A DNA stretch of 64,000 nt from Streptomyces sp. Isolate_45 (GTDB taxonomy: Bacteria > Actinomycetota > Actinomycetes > Streptomycetales > Streptomycetaceae). The stretch covers positions 1-64,000 of the forward strand of contig NZ_JANFAK020000018.1 in NCBI RefSeq assembly GCF_024721315.2, given 5' to 3'. Made by a program: the position numbers and the translations under genes. Every line of letters starts with the position of its first letter. The stretch's first letter is position 1. The notes below the pieces were generated by a model. The model ran no database searches. It worked only from the letters and a program-made list of their open reading frames with translations, and was not told the DNA's origin. Of this stretch, positions 51,550 to 59,137 are shown one piece after another.

Positions 51550-52470
51550 CTACACGGCCGACTCCAGTTCCCTTTCCCGTCCCTTCTCCCGGTTCCCGGC
51601 GGCGGGGGAGGAGGGGACGTCGGCGAGGCTCGCCTCCAGGTCGTCCAGGGCCATCCGGGCCGCCACGATCCGCTCCCGCACCTCACCGGCGGGATCGTTC
51701 GCACCCTCGGCGCGGTCCCGCGCCCGCTTGTCCTCGGCCTCCATCTCCCGTGCCTCGTCGAGGGAGTTGAGCACCACCCCGATCAGGACGTTGACCAGGA
51801 CGAACGAGGCCAGCAACGCGTAGGAGGCGTAGTAGACGATGCTGAACCGGGAGATCTGCAACCCGGCCCGGACGGCGTCGGTCAGGCCGTCCAGGGTGGT
51901 GAGCAGGAAGAGGGTGAGGGAGGCCCGCCCGATCGAGCCGTAGTGCTGCGGGTCCGATTCCGCGAAGCAGACCCAGCCGACCATCGCGTACACGTACAGC
52001 ACCAGCGCGCCGACGAACAGGAAGCTGGCGGTGCCCGGCAGGCTGCGCCCGACCGCGACCAGCAGGATGCGCAGGTGGGGGAGGAACCGGGCGGTGCGCA
52101 GCACGCGGGCCAGCCGCAGCAGTCGCAGCACGGTGGTGTTCTCGCGCAGCAGCGGTACGAACGCCGAGGCGACGATCACCAGGTCGAATACGTTCCACGG
52201 GTCCCGGAAGAATGCTTTCGGCCGGTCGGTGAACGAGCCGATGCGCAGCAGCATCTCCAGGGTGAACAGGGCGAGGCAGCACTCCTCGGCGATGCCCAGC
52301 GCCTGCCGGTGCGTACGGGCGAGCCCGCTGTACGTCTCGGCCCCCATCAGGGCCGCGTTGAGCAGGATCACGACGAAGACGGCCATCCCGAACGAGCTGT
52401 CCTCGGTGATCCGCCGGCATCGGGCTGCCAGTCTCCTGCGACCGCGTCCGGCAGGCATCGGGTCCGTCAT
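51550..52470 (-). CDS. Voltage-gated ion channel (six-helix, NaChBac-like)
   Basis: A 306-residue single-domain cation channel subunit, active as a tetramer. Helices S1-S6 are visible; S4 is VLRLLRLARVLRTARFLPHL with arginines at every third position as voltage sensor; the pore loop is LFLLTTLDGLTDAVR, where LDG replaces the LES of sodium-selective NaChBac; S6 is YASYALLASFVLVNVLIGVV, then a charged coiled-coil-like tail (EAEDKRARDRAEGA). The ion selectivity cannot be decided; the aspartate in the filter could favour calcium or mixed cations. Monocistronic. Confidence 0.87.
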   Translation of the reverse strand: MTDPMPAGRGRRRLAARCRRITEDSSFGMAVFVVILLNAALMGAETYSGLARTHRQALGIAEECCLALFTLEMLLRIGSFTDRPKAFFRDPWNVFDLVIVASAFVPLLRENTTVLRLLRLARVLRTARFLPHLRILLVAVGRSLPGTASFLFVGALVLYVYAMVGWVCFAESDPQHYGSIGRASLTLFLLTTLDGLTDAVRAGLQISRFSIVYYASYALLASFVLVNVLIGVVLNSLDEAREMEAEDKRARDRAEGANDPAGEVRERIVAARMALDDLEASLADVPSSPAAGNREKGRERELESAV

Positions 52471-52638
52471 TTCGCTCCTCGTACTTCCGTCGGCATCAGA
52501 CCGGACCGGCTCGGTGCGCTGGCGCGCACGCCGGTCCGAACCGTCTAACGCCGTACGGACGAACGGGTTTCAGACGCCACTCGCCCGGCGCCGGGGCCGG
52601 GGTCGCCCCGCGGGGCGGTCGGGGCGGTCCGAGGGGTT

Positions 52639-52676
52639 CGTGGCACTCGACCTGGTCGGACGGGTCGGGTGCCACG
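52639..52676 (-). terminator. Hairpin after the DoxX gene
   Basis: CGTGGCAC (52639-52646) and GTGCCACG (52669-52676) form an 8-bp stem about 25 bp beyond the DoxX stop. The rest of the 231-bp gap to the ion channel gene shows nothing else. Confidence 0.5.
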
Positions 52677-52701
52677 GGCCCCGGGGTGACGGAACGATTC
52701 C

Positions 52702-53148
52702 TCAGGCGATGGCCGCCTCCGGCCGGCCCTCGGGGCGGTCCCGGCCCGCGCGGGCCGCGAACAGTCCGTCCAGGGCGAGGGCGCCGGGCCCGGTGAAGAT
52801 CAGCAGGGCGAAGGCCCAGCAGAACATGGCCGAGGCCTCGCCGCCGTTCTGCAGGGGCATCAGGGACTGCGGCTGGTGCACGGTGAAGTACGCGTAGGCC
52901 ATCGAACCCGACGCCGCGAACGCCGCCGAGCGGGTGCCGAGGCCCAGCAGGACGAGGGTTCCGGCGACGAGCTGGATGACGGCCGCGTACCAGCCCGGCC
53001 AGTCACCGACGGGCACCGTACCGCCGCCGCGGGCGCCGCCCAGGACGCCGAAGAGGGAGGCGGCGCCGTGGCAGGCGAAGAGCAGGCCGGTGACGATCCG
53101 GAAGAGCGAGACGGCGTACGGCCGTGCCGCGTCGAGGCGTTCGGGCAT
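52702..53148 (-). CDS. DoxX family membrane protein
   Basis: A 148-residue protein with four transmembrane helices (SLFRIVTGLLFACHGAASLF; YAAVIQLVAGTLVLLGLG; AAFAASGSMAYAYFTVH; MFCWAFALLIFTGPGALALD). DoxX proteins are linked to oxidative-stress resistance and electron transfer, with biochemistry unsettled. ATG at 53148. A minus-strand promoter overlapped by an iron box lies 65-95 bp upstream, so expression probably rises when iron is scarce. It is divergent from the metallophore operon. Confidence 0.85.
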   Translation of the reverse strand: MPERLDAARPYAVSLFRIVTGLLFACHGAASLFGVLGGARGGGTVPVGDWPGWYAAVIQLVAGTLVLLGLGTRSAAFAASGSMAYAYFTVHQPQSLMPLQNGGEASAMFCWAFALLIFTGPGALALDGLFAARAGRDRPEGRPEAAIA

Positions 53149-53212
53149 GGGGGGAGGCTCCTTCGGTGGGGACGGGGGCCGAAGTGTGTCCGGCCGATGG
53201 CCGGGCGAGCAC

Positions 53213-53242
53213 AGGTTAGGTATGCCTCACCTGGCACGGCAA
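53213..53242 (-). promoter_or_regulatory. DoxX promoter overlapped by an iron box (DmdR/IdeR site)
   Basis: TTAGGTATGCCTCACCTGG (53216-53234) matches the actinobacterial iron box TTAGGTTAGGCTAACCTAA in its key TTAGGT and CACCT halves. On the minus strand TTGCCG (53242-53237) and TAACCT (53218-53213) give a promoter with an 18-bp spacer, within which the box lies. DmdR-type regulators repress such promoters when ferrous iron is plentiful. Confidence 0.65.
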
Positions 53243-53396
53243 GTTCGGATTCCAGCCACCCGGGACAAGGTCCTCGCCATGATGCGGAGGCCGTGCGGGC
53301 CGCCCCTGGCGACCCGCCGGACCGCTGCGGATCCCGATCCGACCGGCCTCGGGCCCTCGAAGCGGGCGGCGCCGCCCCTGTCACGGGAACCCGCTA

Positions 53397-53425
53397 TTGG
53401 AAATGAAAACGATTTCGGATAACGT
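53397..53425 (+). promoter_or_regulatory. Metallophore-operon promoter with Zur-like box in the spacer
   Basis: TTGGAA (53397-53402), a 17-bp spacer and TAACGT (53420-53425) form a plausible promoter. The spacer contains TGAAAACGATTTCGG (53404-53418), which agrees with the Streptomyces Zur box TGAAAATGATTTTCA at 11 of 15 positions, with the left half and centre complete. Zur would block the promoter when zinc is sufficient. The right half is degenerate, so this is a candidate, not a proven site. Confidence 0.55.
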
Positions 53426-53491
53426 CTGGTCGACCCGGCTCGGCGCACCGCCGTGCACCGGGATCCTCGGCGTGGTCTGAAAGGAAGTGGC

Positions 53492-54760
53492 GTGGGACAT
53501 CTGCTGGTTGTCGAGAGCTGGGTGGGGTCGATGAGCGGACTCCTGCCCAGGGCGATCCGCGAGGGAGGGCACGAGTTCACCTTCGTCACCCGCGACCTCC
53601 ACCACTATCTGCGGGCCCCCGGCGACGGCGGACCGCACCCCCTGCTCGCCGCGCGCAACATCGTCACGGCGGACACGAACGACGTCGACGCGTTGCTGAC
53701 CGCCCTGGAAGCGCTGCACGCCGTGCTCGCCTTCGACGGGGTCGTCACCTCGTGCGACTACTACCTGCCCGCGGTGGCCCGCATCGCCCGGCGGCTCGGC
53801 CTGCCCGGCCCGGGTGCCACCGCCGTCGAAGCGGCCTGCCGCAAGGACCTGACCCGCCGGACGTTGGCGGAGGCGGGAGTTCCGGGCCCGCGCTTCGCGG
53901 TCTGCGACGACCCCGCGCGGACCCCGGACGCGGCCCGGGGGATCGGCTACCCGCTGGTCGTCAAACCCGTGGACCTGTGCGCCGGGATGTTCGTGCGGGA
54001 GGTGGGCGACGAGCGGGAACTCGAACGCGCCTGCCGGGACCTCGCCGCGTTCCCCGTCAACGCGCGCGGCCAGGACCGGACGCCCGTCATCCTCCTGGAG
54101 GAACTCCTCACCGGCCCCGAGGTCAGCGTCGAGACCGTCTCCCGCGGCGGCGTCACGCACGTCGTCGGCGTCACCGACAAGAGCATCGGAGGATCCCCCG
54201 CCTTCGTCGAGACCGGGCACATGTTCCCGGCGGACCTCCCCGCCACCGAGGCGCGGGCCGCCGCCGACACCGCCCGGGCCGCGGTCGAGGCACTCGGGCT
54301 GGACGACGTCGTGTGCCACACCGAGATCAAGCTGACGCCGCTGGGACCCCGGGTCATCGAGGTCAACCCCCGCCCCGCCGGGAACCGGATCACCGAACTG
54401 GTCCGCCACGTCACGGGCATCGACCTCGCCGCGGCCTGCGTCGACGTCGCCCTCGGCTCGGCCCCCGACCTCACGCCCCGCGAGACCGGGGTGCGCAGCG
54501 CCGCCATCGCCTTCCTACTGCCCTCGACCACCGGCACCCTCGCCGCCATCGAGGGCGCCGAGGGGATCCGTGACCTGCCCGAAGTACTGGAAGTGGGCCT
54601 CGCCGGGCCAGGCCGCGCCGTACGGGCCGCGACCAGCAACAACGAGTACCTGGGCCACGTCATGACCGCCGACGCCGGCAGCGGCGCCCGCGCGTCCGCC
54701 GAGCGGCTGCTCGCGCGACTGAGCCCGCGCTGCGAGGAGTCCCCGGCGGTGCCCGCATGA
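53492..54760 (+). CDS. ATP-grasp ligase
   Basis: A 422-residue ATP-grasp enzyme, expected to activate a carboxylate as acyl phosphate and join it to an amine. The N-terminal Rossmann-like part has HLLVVESWVGSMSGLLPRAI; the grasp fold shows GYPLVVKPVDLCAG (ATP lysine), ILLEELLTGPEVSVETV, and CHTEIKLTPLGPRVIEVNPR with the Mg2+-binding glutamate and asparagine. It resembles L-amino-acid ligase-type rather than carbamoyl-phosphate types. The GTG at 53492 has AAGGAAG upstream. First gene of the nine-gene operon; the next overlaps by ATGA. It is proposed to form an amide bond in a small metal-binding molecule. Confidence 0.9.
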   Translation: MGHLLVVESWVGSMSGLLPRAIREGGHEFTFVTRDLHHYLRAPGDGGPHPLLAARNIVTADTNDVDALLTALEALHAVLAFDGVVTSCDYYLPAVARIARRLGLPGPGATAVEAACRKDLTRRTLAEAGVPGPRFAVCDDPARTPDAARGIGYPLVVKPVDLCAGMFVREVGDERELERACRDLAAFPVNARGQDRTPVILLEELLTGPEVSVETVSRGGVTHVVGVTDKSIGGSPAFVETGHMFPADLPATEARAAADTARAAVEALGLDDVVCHTEIKLTPLGPRVIEVNPRPAGNRITELVRHVTGIDLAAACVDVALGSAPDLTPRETGVRSAAIAFLLPSTTGTLAAIEGAEGIRDLPEVLEVGLAGPGRAVRAATSNNEYLGHVMTADAGSGARASAERLLARLSPRCEESPAVPA

Positions 54761-55665
54761 CCACCCCGACCCACCCCGGCCACCCACCGCGGGACCCCTT
54801 CCCGCCCAGCCCCATACGCCCCGACCGGGCTCCGGGCGGCTCGGCGGCGGGGGAGCCGGCGGTCCGGAGCGTGGAGGAACTCGTCGCGCGGGTGCGGGAC
54901 GGCGCCTACGGGCCCGACCCGCGCGGGGAACGCGTCGCGCTCGCCTTCACCACGGCCCAGGCGGTACGCCACGAGGGCCGGGCGGGCGGGTACCGCAACG
55001 AGGTGCTCAGCCTGCGCCTCGCCGCGGCCGTCGGCTCCTGCGCCGTCGAGCCGGGCACGCTGCCCGCCGCCGCGCTCGACGAGGTGGTCGGCGCGAGCGT
55101 GGCCGACCTCCTCGCCCACCCCCTGCGGCCGGTGCGGATCGCCGCGCTCGACGCCTACCTGGCCCACGTGCGCCCCCACACCCCCGCCCACGGCGCCCGT
55201 CCGTACCCGCTGCCCGCCGGCGGCTCCTTGCACCGGTCCCGGGCCAGGGCCCGGGCGGTCGTCGACCTGCTGCCGCACCCCGGACCCCACCGGGTACTCG
55301 TCGTCGGCGTCGTCAACTCGCTCCTGGAGCAACTGCGCCGGCGCGGCACCGGCTACCTCCCCTGCGACCTCAAGGGCGGAACCACCGAGTGGGGCGAGCC
55401 GATCCACACGGACGCCCTCGCCCGACTGGAGGACTGCGACGCCGTCCTCGCCTCCGGCATGACCCTCGGCAACGACACCTTCCAGCCGCTGCTCGACCAC
55501 GCCGCCGCCACCGCGAAGCCCCTCGTCATGTTCGCCCAGACCGGCAGCGCCGTCCTGCCCCGGTTCCTCGGCGCCGGCGTCACCGCCGTCTCCGCCGAGC
55601 CGTACCCCTTCTTCTGGCTCGACGGCGGACCCGGAGTCATCCACCGCTACGGAGGCCCCCGATGA
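54757..55665 (+). CDS. DUF364 (putative heavy-metal chelation) domain protein
   Basis: A 302-residue protein. A proline-rich N-terminus of about 35 residues leads to a DUF4213-like segment (VALAFTTAQAVRHEGRAG) and a Rossmann-like C-terminal domain with HRVLVVGVVNSLLEQL, DAVLASGMTLGNDTFQPLLD and LVMFAQTGSAVLPRFLGAGV. The pattern of SG-T-NDTF fits Pfam DUF364, described as a putative heavy-metal chelation domain. No enzyme activity is established for the family. In this operon it might bind the metallophore or its metal, or act in biosynthesis. ATGA overlaps on both sides. Confidence 0.75.
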   Translation: MTTPTHPGHPPRDPFPPSPIRPDRAPGGSAAGEPAVRSVEELVARVRDGAYGPDPRGERVALAFTTAQAVRHEGRAGGYRNEVLSLRLAAAVGSCAVEPGTLPAAALDEVVGASVADLLAHPLRPVRIAALDAYLAHVRPHTPAHGARPYPLPAGGSLHRSRARARAVVDLLPHPGPHRVLVVGVVNSLLEQLRRRGTGYLPCDLKGGTTEWGEPIHTDALARLEDCDAVLASGMTLGNDTFQPLLDHAAATAKPLVMFAQTGSAVLPRFLGAGVTAVSAEPYPFFWLDGGPGVIHRYGGPR

Positions 55666-56774
55666 GCACGGCGTCCCTGCCCCGCCGGCTGCCCACCGGC
55701 CCCGCCAACCCCGACCTGCTGCCCCTCGCGGGCGACACCCCCCTCGCCCGCATCCGCACCGAACTGCCCTTCCCGCAGCCCGGGTTCTGGGCGAAGCTCG
55801 AATGCCTCGGCGCCGGGGGGATGAAGGCCCGGTCCGCCCTGTCCATGCTGCGCGGCGCGCGCCGGCGCGGCGAGCTGCGTCCCGGAGCGCCCGTGGTCGA
55901 ATCCACCTCCGGCACCCTCGGAATCGGCCTCGCCTTCGCCGGGCAGGCCCTCGGGCACCCCGTCGTCCTCATCGGCGACGCGGAACTGGAACCCTCCATG
56001 CGCCAGTTGCTGCGCACCCACGGCGCCCGGCTGGAACTCGTCGACCGGCCCGCCCCCGAGGGCGGCTGGCAGGCGGCGCGGATCGCCCGGCTCCACGAGG
56101 TGCTGGCCCGCACGCCGGGCGCGTACTGGCCCGACCAGTACAACAACCCCGACAACGCGGCCGGCTACCTGCCCATGGCCGCCGAACTCGCCGCCCAACT
56201 GGACCACCTGGACGTCCTAGTCTGCAGCGTCGGCACCGGCGGGCACAGCGCCGGCCTGATCGGACCGCTGCGCCGCCGCTGGCCGCGCCTCAAGGTCATC
56301 GGCGTCGACTCCGTGGGCTCCGCCATCTTCGGCCAGCCCGCCCGACCCCGTCTGATGCGCGGCCTCGGCAGCAGCATCCACCCCCGCAACGTCGCCCACC
56401 ACGCCTTCGACGAGGTCCACTGGGTGGGGCCCGCCGAAGCGGTCGACGCCTGCCGCAGGCTCGCCCGTACCAGCTTCGTCAGCGGCGGCTGGAGCACCGG
56501 CGCCGTCGCACTGGTCTCCGCGTGGGCCGCCCGGGTCGAGGCCGGCGCGGTCGTCGCGACCGTGTTCCCCGACGGTCCGCACCGCTACCTCGGCACCGTC
56601 TACGACGACGACTTCTGCCGCGCCCACGGCCTGGACGTGGCCGAACTCGCCGTCCGTCCACTGGAGATCGGCCACCCGCAGGCCGCCGAGGCAACCGGCT
56701 GGGCCCGCTGCCGCACCGTCATCGACCCGGCGGCCACCCTCCACCCCGCCCTGCTCGGCGGAGGCGCCGCGTGA
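55662..56774 (+). CDS. Cysteine-synthase-fold PLP enzyme (SbnA-like)
   Basis: A 370-residue fold-type II PLP enzyme. The Schiff-base lysine is in GAGGMKARSALSML near residue 53, the cofactor-contact loop is ESTSGTLGIGLAFAG, and the phosphate loop is SVGTGGHSAGL. The family includes cysteine synthase and SbnA, which replaces the beta-substituent of O-phosphoserine with glutamate on the way to diaminopropionate. There is no SbnB-like dehydrogenase beside it, so the product may keep both amino-acid halves, giving a carboxylate-rich ligand. This is inference; the acceptor substrate is not known. Confidence 0.82.
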   Translation: MSTASLPRRLPTGPANPDLLPLAGDTPLARIRTELPFPQPGFWAKLECLGAGGMKARSALSMLRGARRRGELRPGAPVVESTSGTLGIGLAFAGQALGHPVVLIGDAELEPSMRQLLRTHGARLELVDRPAPEGGWQAARIARLHEVLARTPGAYWPDQYNNPDNAAGYLPMAAELAAQLDHLDVLVCSVGTGGHSAGLIGPLRRRWPRLKVIGVDSVGSAIFGQPARPRLMRGLGSSIHPRNVAHHAFDEVHWVGPAEAVDACRRLARTSFVSGGWSTGAVALVSAWAARVEAGAVVATVFPDGPHRYLGTVYDDDFCRAHGLDVAELAVRPLEIGHPQAAEATGWARCRTVIDPAATLHPALLGGGAA

Positions 56775-57820
56775 AGCTCACCTGGCACACCACCTCACTC
56801 GAACTGGCCGAACCGCTGCGCATCTCCCGCTCCGTCATGGCCCGCCGCGACGCCGTCCGGGTCACGGTCGAGCACGAGGGCCTGCGCGGCCGCGGCGAGG
56901 CCGTCAGCAGCGACCACCTCGGCCTGCCCACACCCCGGATCCTGCGCCGGCTCGGCGCGCTACGGCCCGCCGTCGAACGGCTCCCGGACCCCGAGACCGC
57001 ATGGGAGGACCCGGCCGCCGTGCCCTGGGAGGGACTGCCCGCCGGAGTGGCCGCCGCCCTCGAAGCGGCCCTCCTCGACCTGATCGGCATCCGCGCCGGC
57101 CGCCCCGTCCACGCGCTGCTCGGCACCCCCGAACCCCCGTCCGCCACCACCACGCGCACCATCGGCATCGTCGCGCCCGAACGGGCCGCAGCCCAGGCCG
57201 GCCGGCTGGCCCGGAGCGGCTTCACCGCCCTCAAGGTCAAGGCCGGATCCCGCGACCCCGGCGAAGACCTCGCCCGGGTGGAGGCCGTACGCGACGCCGC
57301 CCCCGGCGCGAGCCTGCTGCTCGACCCCAACGGCGCCTGGAGCGCCCGCCGCAGCCTCGACCTGCTGCCCCGCTTCCACGCCCTCGGCGTCACCGCCGTG
57401 GAACAACCCATCGCCGCCGGAACCCCCGACCGGCTCGCCCACCTCGCCCGGGAATCCCCCGTACCCGTCATCGCCGACGAGGACGCCGTCTCCTACGAGG
57501 ACGCCGCCGCCCTCGCCGGCCACGTCCACGGCATCAACGTCAAACTCGCCAAATGCGGCGGCGTACGCGCCGCCCTGCGCATCCACGCGGCCCTGCGCGG
57601 CACCGGCACCGACCTCATGCTCGGCTGCCTCACCGCCAGCACCCTCGGCATCGCCCCCGCCGTGCACCTCGCCGACCGGGCCCGCTGGGTCGACCTCGAC
57701 GGCCACCTGCTGCTCGCCGCCGACCCGTGGACCGGAATCGGCGGCGCCGACGGCACCGTACGCCCCTCCGGCCGCCCCGGCCTCGGCGTCCGCCCGAACC
57801 CCGGGGCGGCGCACCGGTGA
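56771..57820 (+). CDS. Enolase-superfamily enzyme, dipeptide-epimerase-like
   Basis: A 349-residue muconate-lactonizing/dipeptide-epimerase subgroup protein. Catalytic residues are in place: the KxK motif in TALKVKAGS, metal ligands in LLLDPNGAW (D), VEQPI (E) and VIADEDAV (D), and the second lysine in INVKLAKCGG. The closest known activity is L-Ala-D/L-Glu epimerase, which inverts the C-terminal residue of a dipeptide. Placed after an ATP-grasp ligase and a PLP enzyme it may set the stereochemistry of a dipeptide-like metallophore. The GTGA overlap with the previous gene fixes the start. Confidence 0.86.
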   Translation: MKLTWHTTSLELAEPLRISRSVMARRDAVRVTVEHEGLRGRGEAVSSDHLGLPTPRILRRLGALRPAVERLPDPETAWEDPAAVPWEGLPAGVAAALEAALLDLIGIRAGRPVHALLGTPEPPSATTTRTIGIVAPERAAAQAGRLARSGFTALKVKAGSRDPGEDLARVEAVRDAAPGASLLLDPNGAWSARRSLDLLPRFHALGVTAVEQPIAAGTPDRLAHLARESPVPVIADEDAVSYEDAAALAGHVHGINVKLAKCGGVRAALRIHAALRGTGTDLMLGCLTASTLGIAPAVHLADRARWVDLDGHLLLAADPWTGIGGADGTVRPSGRPGLGVRPNPGAAHR

Positions 57821-59076
57821 ACACCCTGGCCGCCGTACGCGGCTTCCCGCTCGCCGTCCGCCTCCTGCTCCTCAACCAACTGGGCGTCACCACCGGGTTC
57901 TACCTGCTCATCCCCTACCTCGCCACGCACCTCTCCGACGACCTCGGACTCTCCGCGGCCGTCATCGGCATCGTCCTCGGCCTGCGCAACCTGAGCCAGC
58001 AGGGCCTCTTCCTCATCGGCGGCTCGGCCGCCGACCGGCTCGGCGCCCGCGGCGTGATCATCGCGGGCTGCGCCCTGCGCACCGTGGGCTTCGCCCTGTT
58101 CGCCCTCGGCGACGCCCTCCCGCTGCTGATCACCGCGTCCATACTCAGCGGGCTCGCGGGGGCCCTCTTCAACCCCGCCGTCCGCACCTACGTCGCCCAG
58201 GAGGCGGACGGGCGCAAGGCCGAGGCCTTCGCCCTGTTCAACGTGTTCGCCACCACCGGGGCCCTGCTCGGTCCGCTGCTCGGCAGCCTGCTGCTGCTCG
58301 TCGACTTCCGGGCCGCAGCCCTCACCGCGGCGGGCGTCTTCGCCGTCCTCACCATCGCCCAGATCCTCGTCCTGCCCGCCCGCGCCGTCGCCGCCCCGGA
58401 GAACCCCGTCCTCGCCGACTGGCGAGAAGTGGCCGGAAATCGACGGTTCCTGGCCTTCTCCCTCTCCATGGTCGGCATGTACGGCCTGGAGAACCAGCTC
58501 TACCTGCTCCTGCCCCACGCCGCGGCCCGCGCCTCCGGCTGGAACGGCTCGATCGGCCTGCTCTTCCTCACCGGGACGCTCGCCCACCTGCTCCTCCAAC
58601 TGCGCATCACCCGCCGCCTGACGGCCCTCGGCGGCCGCGCCCGCTGGATCGCCACCGGACTCGCCCTCATGGCGGCCGGGTTCGTCCCGCCGATGCTCGT
58701 CGCCGACTCGACCGGACAGCCCCTCGCCCTGCTGCCCGTCCTGGCCGGCGTCCTACTGCTGCACCTCGGCCTGATGACCGCCCAGCCCTTCGTGATGGAG
58801 CTGATACCGGCCTTCGCCCGGCCCGGCCTCACCGGCACCGCGTACGGCCTCTTCTACGCGGTGTCCGGCCTCGCCGCCGCCCTCGGCAGCGCCGGCATCG
58901 GCTGGGCCATGGACGCCGGCGGGCACACCGGGGCGACCTGGCTGCCCTACGCCTGCTGCCTCGCCCTGGGCCTCGCCTCGGCCGTCGGCATGACCCGACT
59001 GCACCGCGCCGGAGTCCTCCCCGCCGAACCGGTTCCCCCACGGCGGACCGCCCGACCGGAGAACGAACCCCGCTGA
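57817..59076 (+). CDS. MFS transporter, likely metallophore exporter
   Basis: A 419-residue major facilitator with about 12 helices. The family loop motif appears as GGSAADRLGARGVIIAG, and the remaining helices include LLITASILSGLAGALFNPAV and LLPVLAGVLLLHLGLMTAQP. The C-terminus is proline/arginine-rich. MFS pumps such as CntE export staphylopine-type metallophores, and its position between biosynthetic genes and an importer suggests the same. The GTGA overlap with the epimerase gene gives coupling. A drug-efflux role is the alternative. Confidence 0.87.
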   Translation: MNTLAAVRGFPLAVRLLLLNQLGVTTGFYLLIPYLATHLSDDLGLSAAVIGIVLGLRNLSQQGLFLIGGSAADRLGARGVIIAGCALRTVGFALFALGDALPLLITASILSGLAGALFNPAVRTYVAQEADGRKAEAFALFNVFATTGALLGPLLGSLLLLVDFRAAALTAAGVFAVLTIAQILVLPARAVAAPENPVLADWREVAGNRRFLAFSLSMVGMYGLENQLYLLLPHAAARASGWNGSIGLLFLTGTLAHLLLQLRITRRLTALGGRARWIATGLALMAAGFVPPMLVADSTGQPLALLPVLAGVLLLHLGLMTAQPFVMELIPAFARPGLTGTAYGLFYAVSGLAAALGSAGIGWAMDAGGHTGATWLPYACCLALGLASAVGMTRLHRAGVLPAEPVPPRRTARPENEPR

Positions 59077-59137
59077 GCGGCGCCCACATCCCGAGCACCC
59101 GCCCCGCGCCCCACCACGACAACGGAGACACCACCCC

